A stretch of 16,554 bases of DNA, taken from positions 1,416,299 through 1,432,852 of the forward strand of contig CP058707.1 of assembly GCA_013414745.1 (NCBI GenBank), read 5' to 3'. The position numbers and the translations under genes are program-made. This document shows positions 7,815 to 16,554 of the stretch, piece by piece. Position 1 is the stretch's first letter, and every line of letters starts with the position of its first letter. Under the pieces are notes generated by a model that saw only the letters and a list, made by a program, of their open reading frames with translations, was not told where the DNA came from and ran no database searches. The DNA is from Bacteroidota bacterium (GTDB lineage Bacteria > Bacteroidota > Bacteroidia > Chitinophagales > Chitinophagaceae).

Positions 7815-10800
7815 TTAGTCCTGGTTAATTAAACGAACTGACTGAACATGACCGTTCTGTCGAATCTGAATTAAATAGATACCTGTTGCAGGTAATTTAT
7901 CTACCTGATACGGACTATTGGGGGCGATATTAGAAAGCTCAAGTACTTTTTACCTGTCAAATCATAGACTATAGCTTGAGCGGGTTGCTCAGAATCGGAA
8001 TGTATAGTGATGCTGAAAACTCCACGGGTTGGATTCGGATAAATAATGGTTTCGAAACCTTCATTTTCCAGTAATTGACCTTCTACTTCATTTATAGCGC
8101 GGTTACTGCCGCAAGAGCTGCTGCATGAACCTAAACGATCGCCTGTGTGTTGCGTCAAATGTGTATAAACTGCACTAGGTGAAATACTCAGGGTTTGCGG
8201 GTTATTCGGATTCCCAGGAGGAACATGACAAATTATCACTTTGCCGTTATTCCCTTTTCCGGAAGCCCGGGCATCAATCACACAAATACTAATTTCACAC
8301 GTTGTAGAACAACCATTGCTGTTGGTCACTGTCAACTGAAAATTGAAAGTACCCGCGGTAGTTGGTGTAAATACAGGACTCGCACAATTCGTACAACTCA
8401 ACCCAACTGCTGGTGTCCAATTGTATGAATATCCCGTACCACCGCTTACAGTGCTTTGCAAGGTGGTTGACTGAGCACCATAGCCTAAAAACAAATTGTT
8501 AGGATTGCCACCGGTATACACATTGCCGGTTGGAACTGAAATGATAGAACAGGATGGTTGGTATTGTACATTTACTTCGGCTTGGCAGCTCGAACTATTT
8601 CCGGCATGGTCTGTTACAGTTAAAGTAACGATCTGAACTCCGGCATCTTCACACGAAAAAGTGTTTGGACTAACACTCCACGAAGCGATACCACAATTAT
8701 CAGAACTGTTATCATCCACATCCACAACGGATATTGTTCCTTGTCCACTTATGAGGTTTAATGTATGTGATTTACAAACTACTGTTGGCGGTGTTACATC
8801 ATCAATTACTACCGATTGCGTTTGTATAGAAGTATTTCCATTACCATCATCAAACGTCCAGTTGATGGTATAAGTTCCCTGTGCTGTAAAGCTGGTTGGA
8901 TCATTGGTAATAGCTGTTAATGAACCTGCACAATTATCAGTGGCTGTTGGTGCACTTACTGAAGCACTGCACTCGGCAAGCACATCAGGTAATGTGGCCA
9001 CGTCTGGTACCGGTGGTGTTACATCATCAATTACTACCGATTGCGTTTGCGTAGTGGTATTTCCATTACCATCATCAAACGTCCAGTTGATGGTATAAGT
9101 TCCCTGTGCTGTAAAGCTGGTTGGATCATTGGTAGTAGCTGTTAATGAACCTGCACAATTATCAGTGGCTGTAGGTGCACTTACTGAAGCACTGCACTCG
9201 GCAAGCACATCGGGTAATGTAGCCACGTCTGGTACTGGTGGTGTTACATCATCAATTACTACCGATTGCGTTTGCGCAGTGGTATTTCCATTACCATCAT
9301 CAAACGTCCAGTTGATGGTATAAGTTCCCTGTGCTGTAAAGCTGGTTGGATCATTGGTAGTAGCTGTTAATGAACCTGCACAATTATCAGTGGCTGTTGG
9401 TGCACTTACTGAAGCACTGCACTCGGCAAGCACATCGGGTAATGTAGCTACGTCTGGTACTGGCGCCAGAGCATCTGAAACTGTTACCTGTGAAATACAT
9501 GTTCCTAAATTACTGCTTTGGTCTGTTGCCGATACCGTAATTGTATTCAACCCCAGGTTTGAGCAACTGAAAGAGGTTTGTGAAAGCCAGGTATTCGTGA
9601 TAGGGCATGCCTCATGTTCATGATCAAGAACATCACCAATCGAAATGGTCGCTTGTCCGGAAGCATCTAAATAAACAGTTGCATCCTGGCAATGTAATTC
9701 AGGAGCAATGGTATCCAAAACAGTAACAATAGAGGTACAGGTATTTGAATTATTGTTGGCATCGGTTACCGTTAAAAACACCGTTAAAACCGATATGACT
9801 ACAATCAAATGAACTCATGGAAATCTGATACGTTACAAGGTTACAATCATCGTTAGAACCATTATCGATATCAGAAGGCTGAATATTTGCGAATCCGTTA
9901 TGATCCAAATAAACGGTGAGTGGTTTACAAATTGCGGTTGGCGCAGTAACATCGGCCGCGGCAATAATTTGATAGGTTGACGTTGCAGGACATGCATTGG
10001 CATCCATAACAGTTATGGTATGCATCCCTGGGGCCAGATTTGTGAATAATCCACCAGGTTGGGCGGTATTTCCATCGATACTAAACGTATATGGACCAAC
10101 TCCACCAGAAGCCGTTAAATCTAACGAGCCATTCGAAAACCCGCACTGTGCAGCGTTTACTGGGCCTGAGATACTTATTGGAGTTGCGATCCCTGAACAT
10201 CCACAACACTACTTCCGGTACAGTTGTTACCATCTACCACAGTAATACTGTATGAACCGGCAACAAGGTTACTGATCGATGCAATACTGGCGGTATAACC
10301 TGATGGCCCCGACCAACTATATGAAAAAGGAGGAACTCCCCGGGCATACTTGCTGAAGCAGATCCATCCGCCAATCCACATGTGGCTGGTGTACTATTTG
10401 TTTGCAATGGAATTGCAGTTGGGCATGGAACCGTCACATTGAATGTGGCCACTACATTGGCGGGAATCGGACAAGCATTATCCGAGGCATTAATAGAGAT
10501 CGCGTATGTATTAGCAGCATTGGCAAGACTTGCGGTAAAACAAAATTCTGCATTCACAAAACAGGTCCACTTGAAAGAATAGTAAAGGTTCCAGGAGGAA
10601 TGATGCCGCCGGTAGCACTAACTGTTAAGTTATCCGGATCGACATCAGTTATTGTAACCGGTACACAAACGGACTGCCCAACCTGAACTACCTGATTACT
10701 GATAGGATTAATGAGCGGTGGTGTGTTTGACCCACAGTTGATCGTGCGAACTTCCGATCCCGAAAACTTCACCAATCTTAACCCCCCGATACTCTTCAAC

Positions 10801-11659
10801 ACGAATGGCAACTACCGCACGTTGATTGAGAACCGTTGGAGTAAAGTTGATCACTCCTGTTGACGAATCGATCACAACAGGGGTTGAAGTACTCATTGGT
10901 GTAGTTGCGCTGAAACCTGCTGCATAAGTGCAATTTAAAGGTGAAGTAGCGGATCCTCGTCTTGCGGCAACAATGGAATAGACTAATGCATCACCATCCG
11001 GGTCAAAGGCATTTAAAGATAAACTAGCCAGTTGATTCTGACAAAAACACCATTCGGCGGATTCAGAAAACAGGAGAGTTATTATTCAAATTCAAATTCT
11101 GTGCTGGTATGATCGTACTCAGATAGGTTTCCTGAGATCCAGGTGAACTTAAGTTACTCACTCCATTTGCCCGGCAGCACGTTGAATGCGAAATGGTCAC
11201 TGGAACGTTCAGTGTATTGGGCAGGGTAAGTGCGGTTTGATAAATATATTCTTGTACGCCAGGAATGGTACTGGAGGGATTTGTACAGGTACTTTGCTGG
11301 CCCGGACAAACTATCGAACGGTCAATTGAAGTTCCGAATTGAGTGAGTGTCAAATTAGCAATAATACTAGACCCATTGCGTGCAACTGCAGTCACAGCTG
11401 TTGGCATGGCAATACCAGCACAATCCCTAAACAAAGTGACACGCACCAAATAACTGTTTGATGTGGATGTGCTGCTAAGATAGTGTATGTAATTTGTCCA
11501 CCGACCACATGCGAAGCCAATGCTGTGGAGGAGAAAAGAAGAGCAACGCCAGTGAGAAGAAAACTCTTTTAGAGTTGCCTTAACCTGCTTGCTTAAAAAC
11601 TGATGAGCGGGGCTCGGCTGGTAATACGCAGCGGATGCCCCAAAGTTTAGGGTACACAT
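7815..11659 (-). CDS. Giant HYR/Ig-like repeat T9SS-exported protein, frameshifted
   Basis: A cell-surface or secreted protein, about 1285 residues when rebuilt. A hydrophobic signal segment (RVFFSLALLFF) is followed by the conserved Bacteroidota start SHVVGGQITYTYL and VTLFRDCAG, then SPVFLNPPNGVFCQNQ, FDPDGDALVYS and VAIRVEEYR. Ig/cadherin-like strands (ITDVDPDNLTV) and SprB-like strands follow. Then come HYR-like domains (TVYLDHNGFANIQPSDID, TVYLDASGQATI), three near-identical 75-residue repeats (about residues 735-960), another HYR-like domain, a PKD-like domain, the motif CHVPPGNPNNPQTL (about 1149) and a T9SS sorting domain (YPNPTRGVFSI to GIYLIQIRQNGHVQ, stop at 7815). About 11 breaks include 11541, 11063, 10782-10787 (a six-C run, two short), 10557, 10340, 10195, 9785 and 7950. 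Adding 13 bases gives an exact multiple of three. ATG 11659 is the only upstream ATG seen and leaves about 30 residues before the signal core. Confidence 0.85.
8791..9465 (-). repeat. Three tandem 225-base coding repeats
   Basis: Units 8791-9015, 9016-9240 and 9241-9465 have an exact 225-base (75-codon) period. By eye the second and third differ at about 4 of 225 positions and the first and second at about 9. Each encodes PDVATLPDVLAECSASVSAP, TATDNCAGSLTA, TFDDGNGNT and VVIDDVTPP. Substitutions cluster around the codons after DDGNGNT (Ala-Gln, Thr-Gln and Ile-Gln variants). The repeats lie inside an uninterrupted frame, so the period is real and in phase. The high identity points to recent duplication or gene conversion, and long-read assembly could have changed the copy number. 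Confidence 0.95.
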
Positions 11660-11680
11660 AGATTGTTTGGTTTAGACTCA

Positions 11681-11710
11681 CAAGATAATACAATCCATTG
11701 GCATTGTCAA
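11681..11710 (-). promoter_or_regulatory. Promoter candidate for the 11659 T9SS gene
   Basis: Minus strand: TTG (11710-11708), exactly 20 bases, then TATCTTG (11687-11681), resembling the Bacteroidota TTTG/TAnnTTTG promoter. The predicted start of transcription, near 11674, would leave a leader of about 15 bases before ATG 11659, which fits that start choice. Confidence 0.4.
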
Positions 11711-12094
11711 TACCCAATTCCAAAATAATATGGACTACATTTCATAATTAGTCTACTTCATTTTTGCAATGGCTTATTGTAATTATTTGGGCATTTCACT
11801 TAGTTTACTTCTAATCCAATTTAGCAGGATAAAGTTGTCCGGAATTACACGATATGATTCAGTTTCAATCAACCTTTCCTGCTTTATCGGAATGACCGCT
11901 TTGAAAACATTCAGTGCCAGTTAAAATGACAAATTGTAAACTCATATTTTACGAAACGGTTTCAAATCGATATAGCGAGCAGAATGCACTAAAAGGCATC
12001 TATCGCAAACGTTTGCTAAATCGGGTCAACGCACAAAGCCATCACGCTTTGCAACAGCCCTTTAGGCATCGTCTTCAAAGACCAGATATTACTA
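11711..12094. other. Intergenic stretch with small palindromes
   Basis: No convincing gene was seen. Two clean structures lie close together: a perfect 12-base palindrome GCAAACGTTTGC (12005-12016) and CAAAGC-CATCAC-GCTTTG (12034-12051). Open frames crossing the region on both strands (for example minus 12252-12016, plus 11914-12108) run through the repeat and terminator of neighbouring genes and have no family features. Confidence 0.45.
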
Positions 12095-12219
12095 ATGTGA
12101 ATTGGTAGCCAGACCATCTTATCCGCTCTGACGAGACCGACCTGTACCGATGCATTGTTTGTTTGCCATGAACAAAGGTTACAACCACTTAATCGGTATT
12201 TCAAATAGCACATCGGTAT
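12095..12219 (-). repeat. Intergenic repeat, copy 2 (pairs with 7490-7629)
   Basis: This is the second copy of the element described at 7490-7629. It keeps AACAAAGGTTACAACCAC, AATCGGTAT and CACATCGGTAT at one end and ATGTGAATTGG and AGACCATCT at the other. It lacks most of the GACGA microrepeat. It lies 30 bases beyond the terminator of the LamG/Ig-like T9SS gene, so both copies follow a T9SS gene terminator in the same orientation. No gene starts directly after it; the next start (11659) is over 400 bases on. Confidence 0.7.
12173..12205 (-). promoter_or_regulatory. Promoter-like core TTTG-N20-TAACCTTTG inside repeat copy 2
   Basis: Minus strand: TTTG (12205-12202), 20 bases, then TAACCTTTG (12181-12173), the same boxes and spacing as in copy 1. 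It would drive a transcript into the 11711-12094 gap, where no gene was recognised. Confidence 0.35.
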
Positions 12220-12249
12220 GAAATCTCGCTTTAAAAACTGAATCATCGA

Positions 12250-12281
12250 CAAAAAAGGCCGTACCCATAAGATACGGCCTG
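12250..12281 (-). terminator. Intrinsic terminator of the LamG/Ig-like T9SS gene
   Basis: On the minus strand AGGCCGTA pairs with TACGGCCT and is followed by a T-tract (plus-strand A at 12251-12256). A smaller hairpin GCATC-CTTGAA-GATGC (12301-12286) precedes it. It begins about 25 bases after the rebuilt stop codon at 12306, which supports the corrected gene end over the longer uncorrected frame running to 12179. Confidence 0.9.
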
Positions 12282-12305
12282 ATGAGCATCTTCAAGGATG
12301 CGTTT

Positions 12306-15300
12306 TTAATTTTTAGAGAAGCGTCCGGTAAAGCGGGTGATCCGTTCTCGATGAATTGTACGGAGTACACGCCGGCACTGAGTCCGTTCAACGCAATAGA
12401 AGCAGTTTGTGCGCCGCGTTCAGCTTGTAAAGCTGTTACATGCACCGTACGCCCACTCATATCAATCACTTTAATTTCAACCTGAGCAGCCTTTTGTGCA
12501 TTCCAATCAATATGTAAGGCTTCGTTGGCTGGGTTAGGATAAATCTTCACCACACCATTGTTATCGGTACGAAGCAGATCAATCACCTTAGCATGATACG
12601 ATGATTTTCGATCCGCATCAACTTGTTTCAACCGATAATAATTATGTCCGCTTTGAGGCATCTTATATTCAATCTGATAATTCAAAGCAAGCTGACTATT
12701 TCCTTGTGGAGCTTTTGAGGCTACTAGCAATGGCCTGGAAATTTTTAGCATCCTGGCTGTACTCAACCACAAAATAATCACTATTTATTTCTGTACTAGT
12801 GGTCCATGAAATTAAATCGGAAGTTTCCAGCATCTGACCTTTAAATTCAGTAACAACCACAGGAAGCGGCGCATTGAACATATTTACCGAATGAATACGG
12901 AACTGACTGAATGATGGTGTATTAAACGCCAACTCCCAGTATTGTCCGTTCCAGTTGACAGCCGGAGTAATAACAACCGGATTCACCCTAAACCGGCATC
13001 ATCATTTTTAGTGATGCGAATATTGGGGATATTAGGGTCTGAATTATTTCCACTTGTTGGCATAGGCAGGTAAGGAGGAAGTACCACCGCGTTATAATCA
13101 TCAAAATCGCTCTGATTGACATACAGTACCACATCAGCACTGCCATTTGAGGCTGGTGTGATTTGATACCAACGACGAACATAAGGTTGCCCGTTATGAA
13201 ATTGCGCCGTAGCATCTACCGTTACCGTTGCTGTGGTAATTCCCAGCACATTTCCTAAGCTACCGTCATCAATACCGGCAATCAGGTTGCAACTTGCATC
13301 GGAATAGGCCAATGCCTGATCATCGCCATGGAGTTGTGTTTGTGCCGTAGTGGATGGTGCTAATTGCCCGCTGGCAGCATTAGAAGTAACATTTGATGTG
13401 CTGGTTGCTGAACATCCATTGGCATCGGTACCGGTCACCATATATTGCGTGGTACCAACCGGTGGAATAAATACCTGACCATCCACTAAACCATTATCCC
13501 AAACATACGTTTGCGCTCCTCCTCCTTGTGGTATAGCACTGGCATTGGCACAAATCGTGCCTGGTGTGATGCCGGCAGTAACAAGTGGTAATGGATTTAC
13601 AGTTCCTGTTACCGGGGTTCGAGGAAACGAAGGGCAACCGGGGATGGCGAGGCTGTATTCAAATTCTACGCGTGAAATATTTGCAGAAACGGGCTCCTGC
13701 CATACATCTTGCGGACTGGTAGATCCCAGTGGAAACTGCATCCCCAGGCGTGTTAAGGCAACGGAACTTCCATTGATGGTAATGGTGTTGCCTACATTAG
13801 AGTAAGAATTGACATTTGCACGATTCCCAAAATCCCAATCACCTCACCGGCCGATACAGGTATATTCACAGGAATGACCCCTGTCGTTGCATTATTCTGA
13901 GTTAAAAATTCTACCGTAAAGGCATTGGTAGTTGAACTAAAGACGGGAGGAGCAACATTGCCGGTAAATTTAAGTACAGCAATGTTTTGGGCACCGCTGG
14001 AGGCCGAGGTCGGTACATACAATCCGGTTATCACAAAATTAGAAGGTGCCGTAAACCAATACCCTCTGGCATTGGTTGAAAATGTGCTTGTTTGAGCTGG
14101 CATAGTCACATAGGTTGGCGGAGACAACGAGGTACCGGAATTTTCTACATAAAATGTTGTTGATGCACTGATTGTAGGTGAATAGTTTGATGAGGTACTC
14201 AACTGACTTCCTCCTATTGGCGCATCATACCATGTCACACTATTGCTTCCAACGGCAGTCAAACTAACCACGCCACCAGGTGCACATACGCTATCTTCAG
14301 TGACTGTTGGTGCCGATATGGTCGGTGGAGTCACATTGATACTTACCGTGCTGGTAGCCGTACACACCCCACCATCTGTTCCGGTTACGGTATAGATCAT
14401 ATTCGCCAAAGGATACACAATAATAGAACTTCCTGATCCGCTCGGATTCCAGGAATAGGTGGTGGCTCCGGAAGCCGTTAAGGTCAGGGAGCGGCCATAC
14501 AAACCGTTGCACTGGATGCAGAAGCGCTTACTATAGGTACAGACCCTATCGTTAAAGTTACTTGAGTTCGACACCCGGGTGAGAAAGCATCTTCTACCCA
14601 AAATCATAGGTACCCGGCGTATTGCTGTTAGCCAAATTGCCGTAAACCCCACCTGCTAATAATACCTCCGGATCGTTGATCGGATTGAACGGATTGGAAT
14701 TGTCTACAATGCTACCGCCACTGGCTTGTGTATACCAGTTAAACGTAGAAGCCGGAAGTTTTTTCAGAGAAACAGAATAATTCCCGGTTGCCCCATTGTC
14801 AAATGAAGTATGCACATAAATATAGGTTGTTCCGGCGACCAAATTGGCCGTAATAACCGGTTCATCAATAAAAATCTCATCATCGGAAGCATCCAGGGCA
14901 TTGACGAGGGAGTCAAGGGATTAAAAGCGTTTTGGTATAATACGCCAAAGCCATCAAAGGAGGAACTGATGGTACTGGCTAATTCGTATTGTCCGCTGAT
15001 TGGTACGGTAAATGTATGGGTGCTATAGTAAACTGAGGTGCCCACACCACTCAACCCGGTAGGTGGTATACCTCCCAACGGACGATTCCAGGTTGGCAAA
15101 GCTGCACTGAGACTTCCGGTAAACAACTGTTCGCCATTGGCAGACAATTGTATCGCATCTCCGGCGCAGGCATTCACATTGGATGCGGTCGGTGGTGTAC
15201 CGATGCTTAACGTAATGGTGGACGTCGCGCTGCAGCCATTCGCATCCGTTCCGGTAACCGTATACGTGCCAACCACAGCAGGATTTAAAACGGTATCACT

Positions 15301-16367
15301 ACCAACAGTTGGAATGGCATTCCAGGTATAAGTAGAGGCTCCGCTTCCGGATAAGGTAACCACGTTAGAAGGGCCGCAGAGCACAGTGGATGGGCTGGCA
15401 CTGGCAGCTACAGAAGGCAATGCATTCACGGTAACGTTTAAGGTTGATGTTGCTGTACACCCGGCCCCATCTGAGGTTGTTACCGTATAGGTTCCTGTAA
15501 CGGTGGGCACAAATGGCGTATTGTCGGTAATGAAGTTCGTTCCATCTGACCAGAGATAAGGTCCTGCTCCATTTCCACCACCCGTTAAGGTCAGGTTGCT
15601 TCCTGCGCATACTGTTGCCGGAGAAGGGGTTGAGCTGGCCGTAGCACTCGGGCCATTGTATAAACCAAGAATTTCAACATCACCCAGGGCCCGGTTGTAT
15701 AGACGAAATTCATCTAACTTACCACCCGAAGGCGAACCAACATTAGAACTATACCCCATTACTTTAAAAGGGCCTGCACCGGAAAATGACATAGTGGTGG
15801 ATTGAGCGACTATAGTCACCAATACCCCATCCAGATAACCTTTCATATTGCCAGCGGCGGCATCATACACAAAGGTCGTCATATGGGGTGCCACAGTAGC
15901 GCCACCGGCAACTGTAACATCAGTCATACCCGTACCCCGAATGATCCAGTTATTGGCACCTGCTACTCCGTTGGTAAAACAACGAAAGATCCAGCTGAAA
16001 GATCTCCGAAAATGTAAAACAAGGTTGAAGAAGGCGTAATGTCTTTGGTCCAGAATGAGATCGTCCAACTAGAGCCACTTGGCAAATTCGTCGCCCATCC
16101 GTGTTCAGGTAATCGGTCGTTGAAGTAATTCCGCTACCGATCAGGGAGCCGTTCCACATTTACCTCCTGAACCACCTTGGGTGATCGAACCAAGGATGGT
16201 TGCGGTGGTGGTACCAGCAGGCGGACTGAGGGCATCATTGGGAACAGAAGTTCCGGAATTTTCAAATTTGTAATAAAGAATTTCGGGATTAGGCCAGGGT
16301 TGTGCCTGAAGCTGAAAGGCAAAAGCACGCCCAAAAGCATCCCAGCAAAGGATAACTTTCTTTTCAT
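12306..16367 (-). CDS. LamG/Ig-like domain T9SS-exported protein, frameshifted
   Basis: A secreted or surface protein of about 1357 residues when rebuilt. ATG 16367 starts a signal peptide (MKRKLSFAGMLLGVLLPFSF, then QAQPWPNP). A LamG/concanavalin-A-like domain follows at roughly residues 60-235 (YLNTGWATNLPSGSSWTISF, FRCFTNGVAG, YDAAAGNMKGYLDGVLV, GGKLDEFRLYNRAL). Ig-like repeats come next (VCAGSNLTLTGGG, GTYTVTGTDANGCSATST), then a beta-sandwich-like segment (VAGTTYIYVHTSFDNGATGN), more Ig-like units and FNTPSFSQFRIHS. LPVVVTEFKGQ with WTTSTEINSDYFVVEYSQD and NYYRLKQVDADRKSSY typically precede T9SS sorting domains. The C-terminus is KIYPNPANEALHIDW to GVYSVQFIENGSPRF. Eleven breaks lie at about 16300, 16163, 16098, 16004, 14896, 14598, 14497, 13817, 12987, 12712 and 12335. 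Adding 12 bases gives an exact codon multiple. The break near 12712 is ambiguous (two bases short or one extra). Polysaccharide or glycoprotein binding by LamG is inferred. Confidence 0.87.
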
Positions 16368-16382
16368 AAGGTAAATTTTCAG

Positions 16383-16413
16383 TAAACCTAATGCTTTTCC
16401 CGTGCTTTTGCAA
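16383..16413 (-). promoter_or_regulatory. Promoter candidate for the 16367 T9SS gene
   Basis: Minus strand: TTG (16413-16411), exactly 20 bases, then TAGGTTTA (16390-16383), close to the Bacteroidota TTTG-N20-TAnnTTTG pattern. It fills the 56-base gap between the gpmI stop and ATG 16367. The predicted leader is only about 8 bases, and no Shine-Dalgarno is visible, as is common in this phylum. Confidence 0.4.
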
Positions 16414-16423
16414 GCGATATGAA

Positions 16424-16554
16424 TTAATCAACCAGAATATCTCCTTGCATTTCAACCGGTATTTCGAGCTCCATGAAGCGTAAAATGGTGGGTGCGATAT
16501 CCCCCAATTTTCCGTTGCGAACGGCCCCTTGATACCAATTTGAGATCACAAAAA
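16424..16554 (-). CDS. gpmI: 2,3-bisphosphoglycerate-independent phosphoglycerate mutase, C-terminal end (partial)
   Basis: This enzyme interconverts 3- and 2-phosphoglycerate in glycolysis and gluconeogenesis in the cytoplasm. Only the last 43 codons are present; the gene runs off the window edge. The tail reads FVISNWYQGAVRNGKLGDIA, then PTILRFMELEIPVEMQGDIL and VD before the stop. The LGDIAPTIL-x-x-M-x-x-x-IP-x-x-M-x-G signature is characteristic of the C-terminus of GpmI. The phosphatase domain with its metal ligands is outside the window, so activity cannot be judged. The stop is 56 bases from the start of the LamG/Ig-like T9SS gene and no terminator lies between them, so read-through is possible. 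Confidence 0.85.
   Translation of the reverse strand, partial: FVISNWYQGAVRNGKLGDIAPTILRFMELEIPVEMQGDILVD

Noticed and set aside
8791..9465. Regular spacing considered as a CRISPR array
   Set aside because: The 225-base units are coding and near-identical throughout, with no short repeat and unique spacer pattern.
8661..9623. Repeated plus-strand open frames over the tandem repeat region
   Set aside because: They are antisense shadows of the 225-base repeats; the minus-strand frame has clear domains and a sorting signal.
12016..12252. Minus-strand open frame of 78 codons between the T9SS genes
   Set aside because: It runs from the terminator stem through repeat copy 2 into the gap, and has no conserved motif.
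1..16554. Pseudogene cluster or degraded genomic island
   Set aside because: Domains, active-site motifs and gene ends remain intact after one-base repairs, and premature stops appear only as a result of frame changes. lpxH is affected equally.

Overview
The window comes from a member of the Bacteroidota. Two of the three giant secreted proteins end in recognisable type IX secretion system (T9SS) C-terminal sorting domains. The third is a SprB-repeat adhesin whose C-terminus lies outside the window. Promoter-like sites have the Bacteroidota form (TTG, about 20 bases, then a TAnnTTTG-like box). I could not fix the order; Chitinophagales or a similar environmental lineage is a guess. Every supported gene lies on the minus strand.

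Layout from high to low coordinates, which is the direction of transcription: the last 43 codons of gpmI (16554-16424); a LamG/Ig-like T9SS protein (16367-12306) with an intrinsic terminator; a 646-base gap holding copy 2 of an intergenic repeat; a HYR/Ig-like T9SS protein (11659-7815) with an intrinsic terminator; copy 1 of the same repeat; a conserved protein with a probable GNAT-like domain (7470-5869); a 512-base gap with no gene; a small secreted carboxypeptidase-regulatory-like protein (5356-4663); a hairpin-rich REP-like element; lpxH (4457-3645); and the start of a giant SprB-repeat protein (3487 to beyond base 1).

Almost every gene appears broken into overlapping fragments in different frames. 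Rebuilding each junction by eye gives about 37 sites where restoring one missing base (two at a few sites) rejoins coherent protein. Most of these sites are in short homopolymers. Genes expected to be essential or important (lpxH) are hit as often as accessory ones. I read this as uncorrected long-read homopolymer contraction in the assembly, not pseudogenisation, and I annotate each gene over its full rebuilt span.

Functionally the window mixes two housekeeping functions (lipid A synthesis, glycolysis) with a cell-surface set: three large exported proteins and a small periplasmic or exported one. I found no CRISPR array, phage, transposase, rRNA, tRNA or defence system. The least explained items are the paired intergenic repeat with a conserved promoter-like core, the REP-like element, and the conserved GNAT-like protein.
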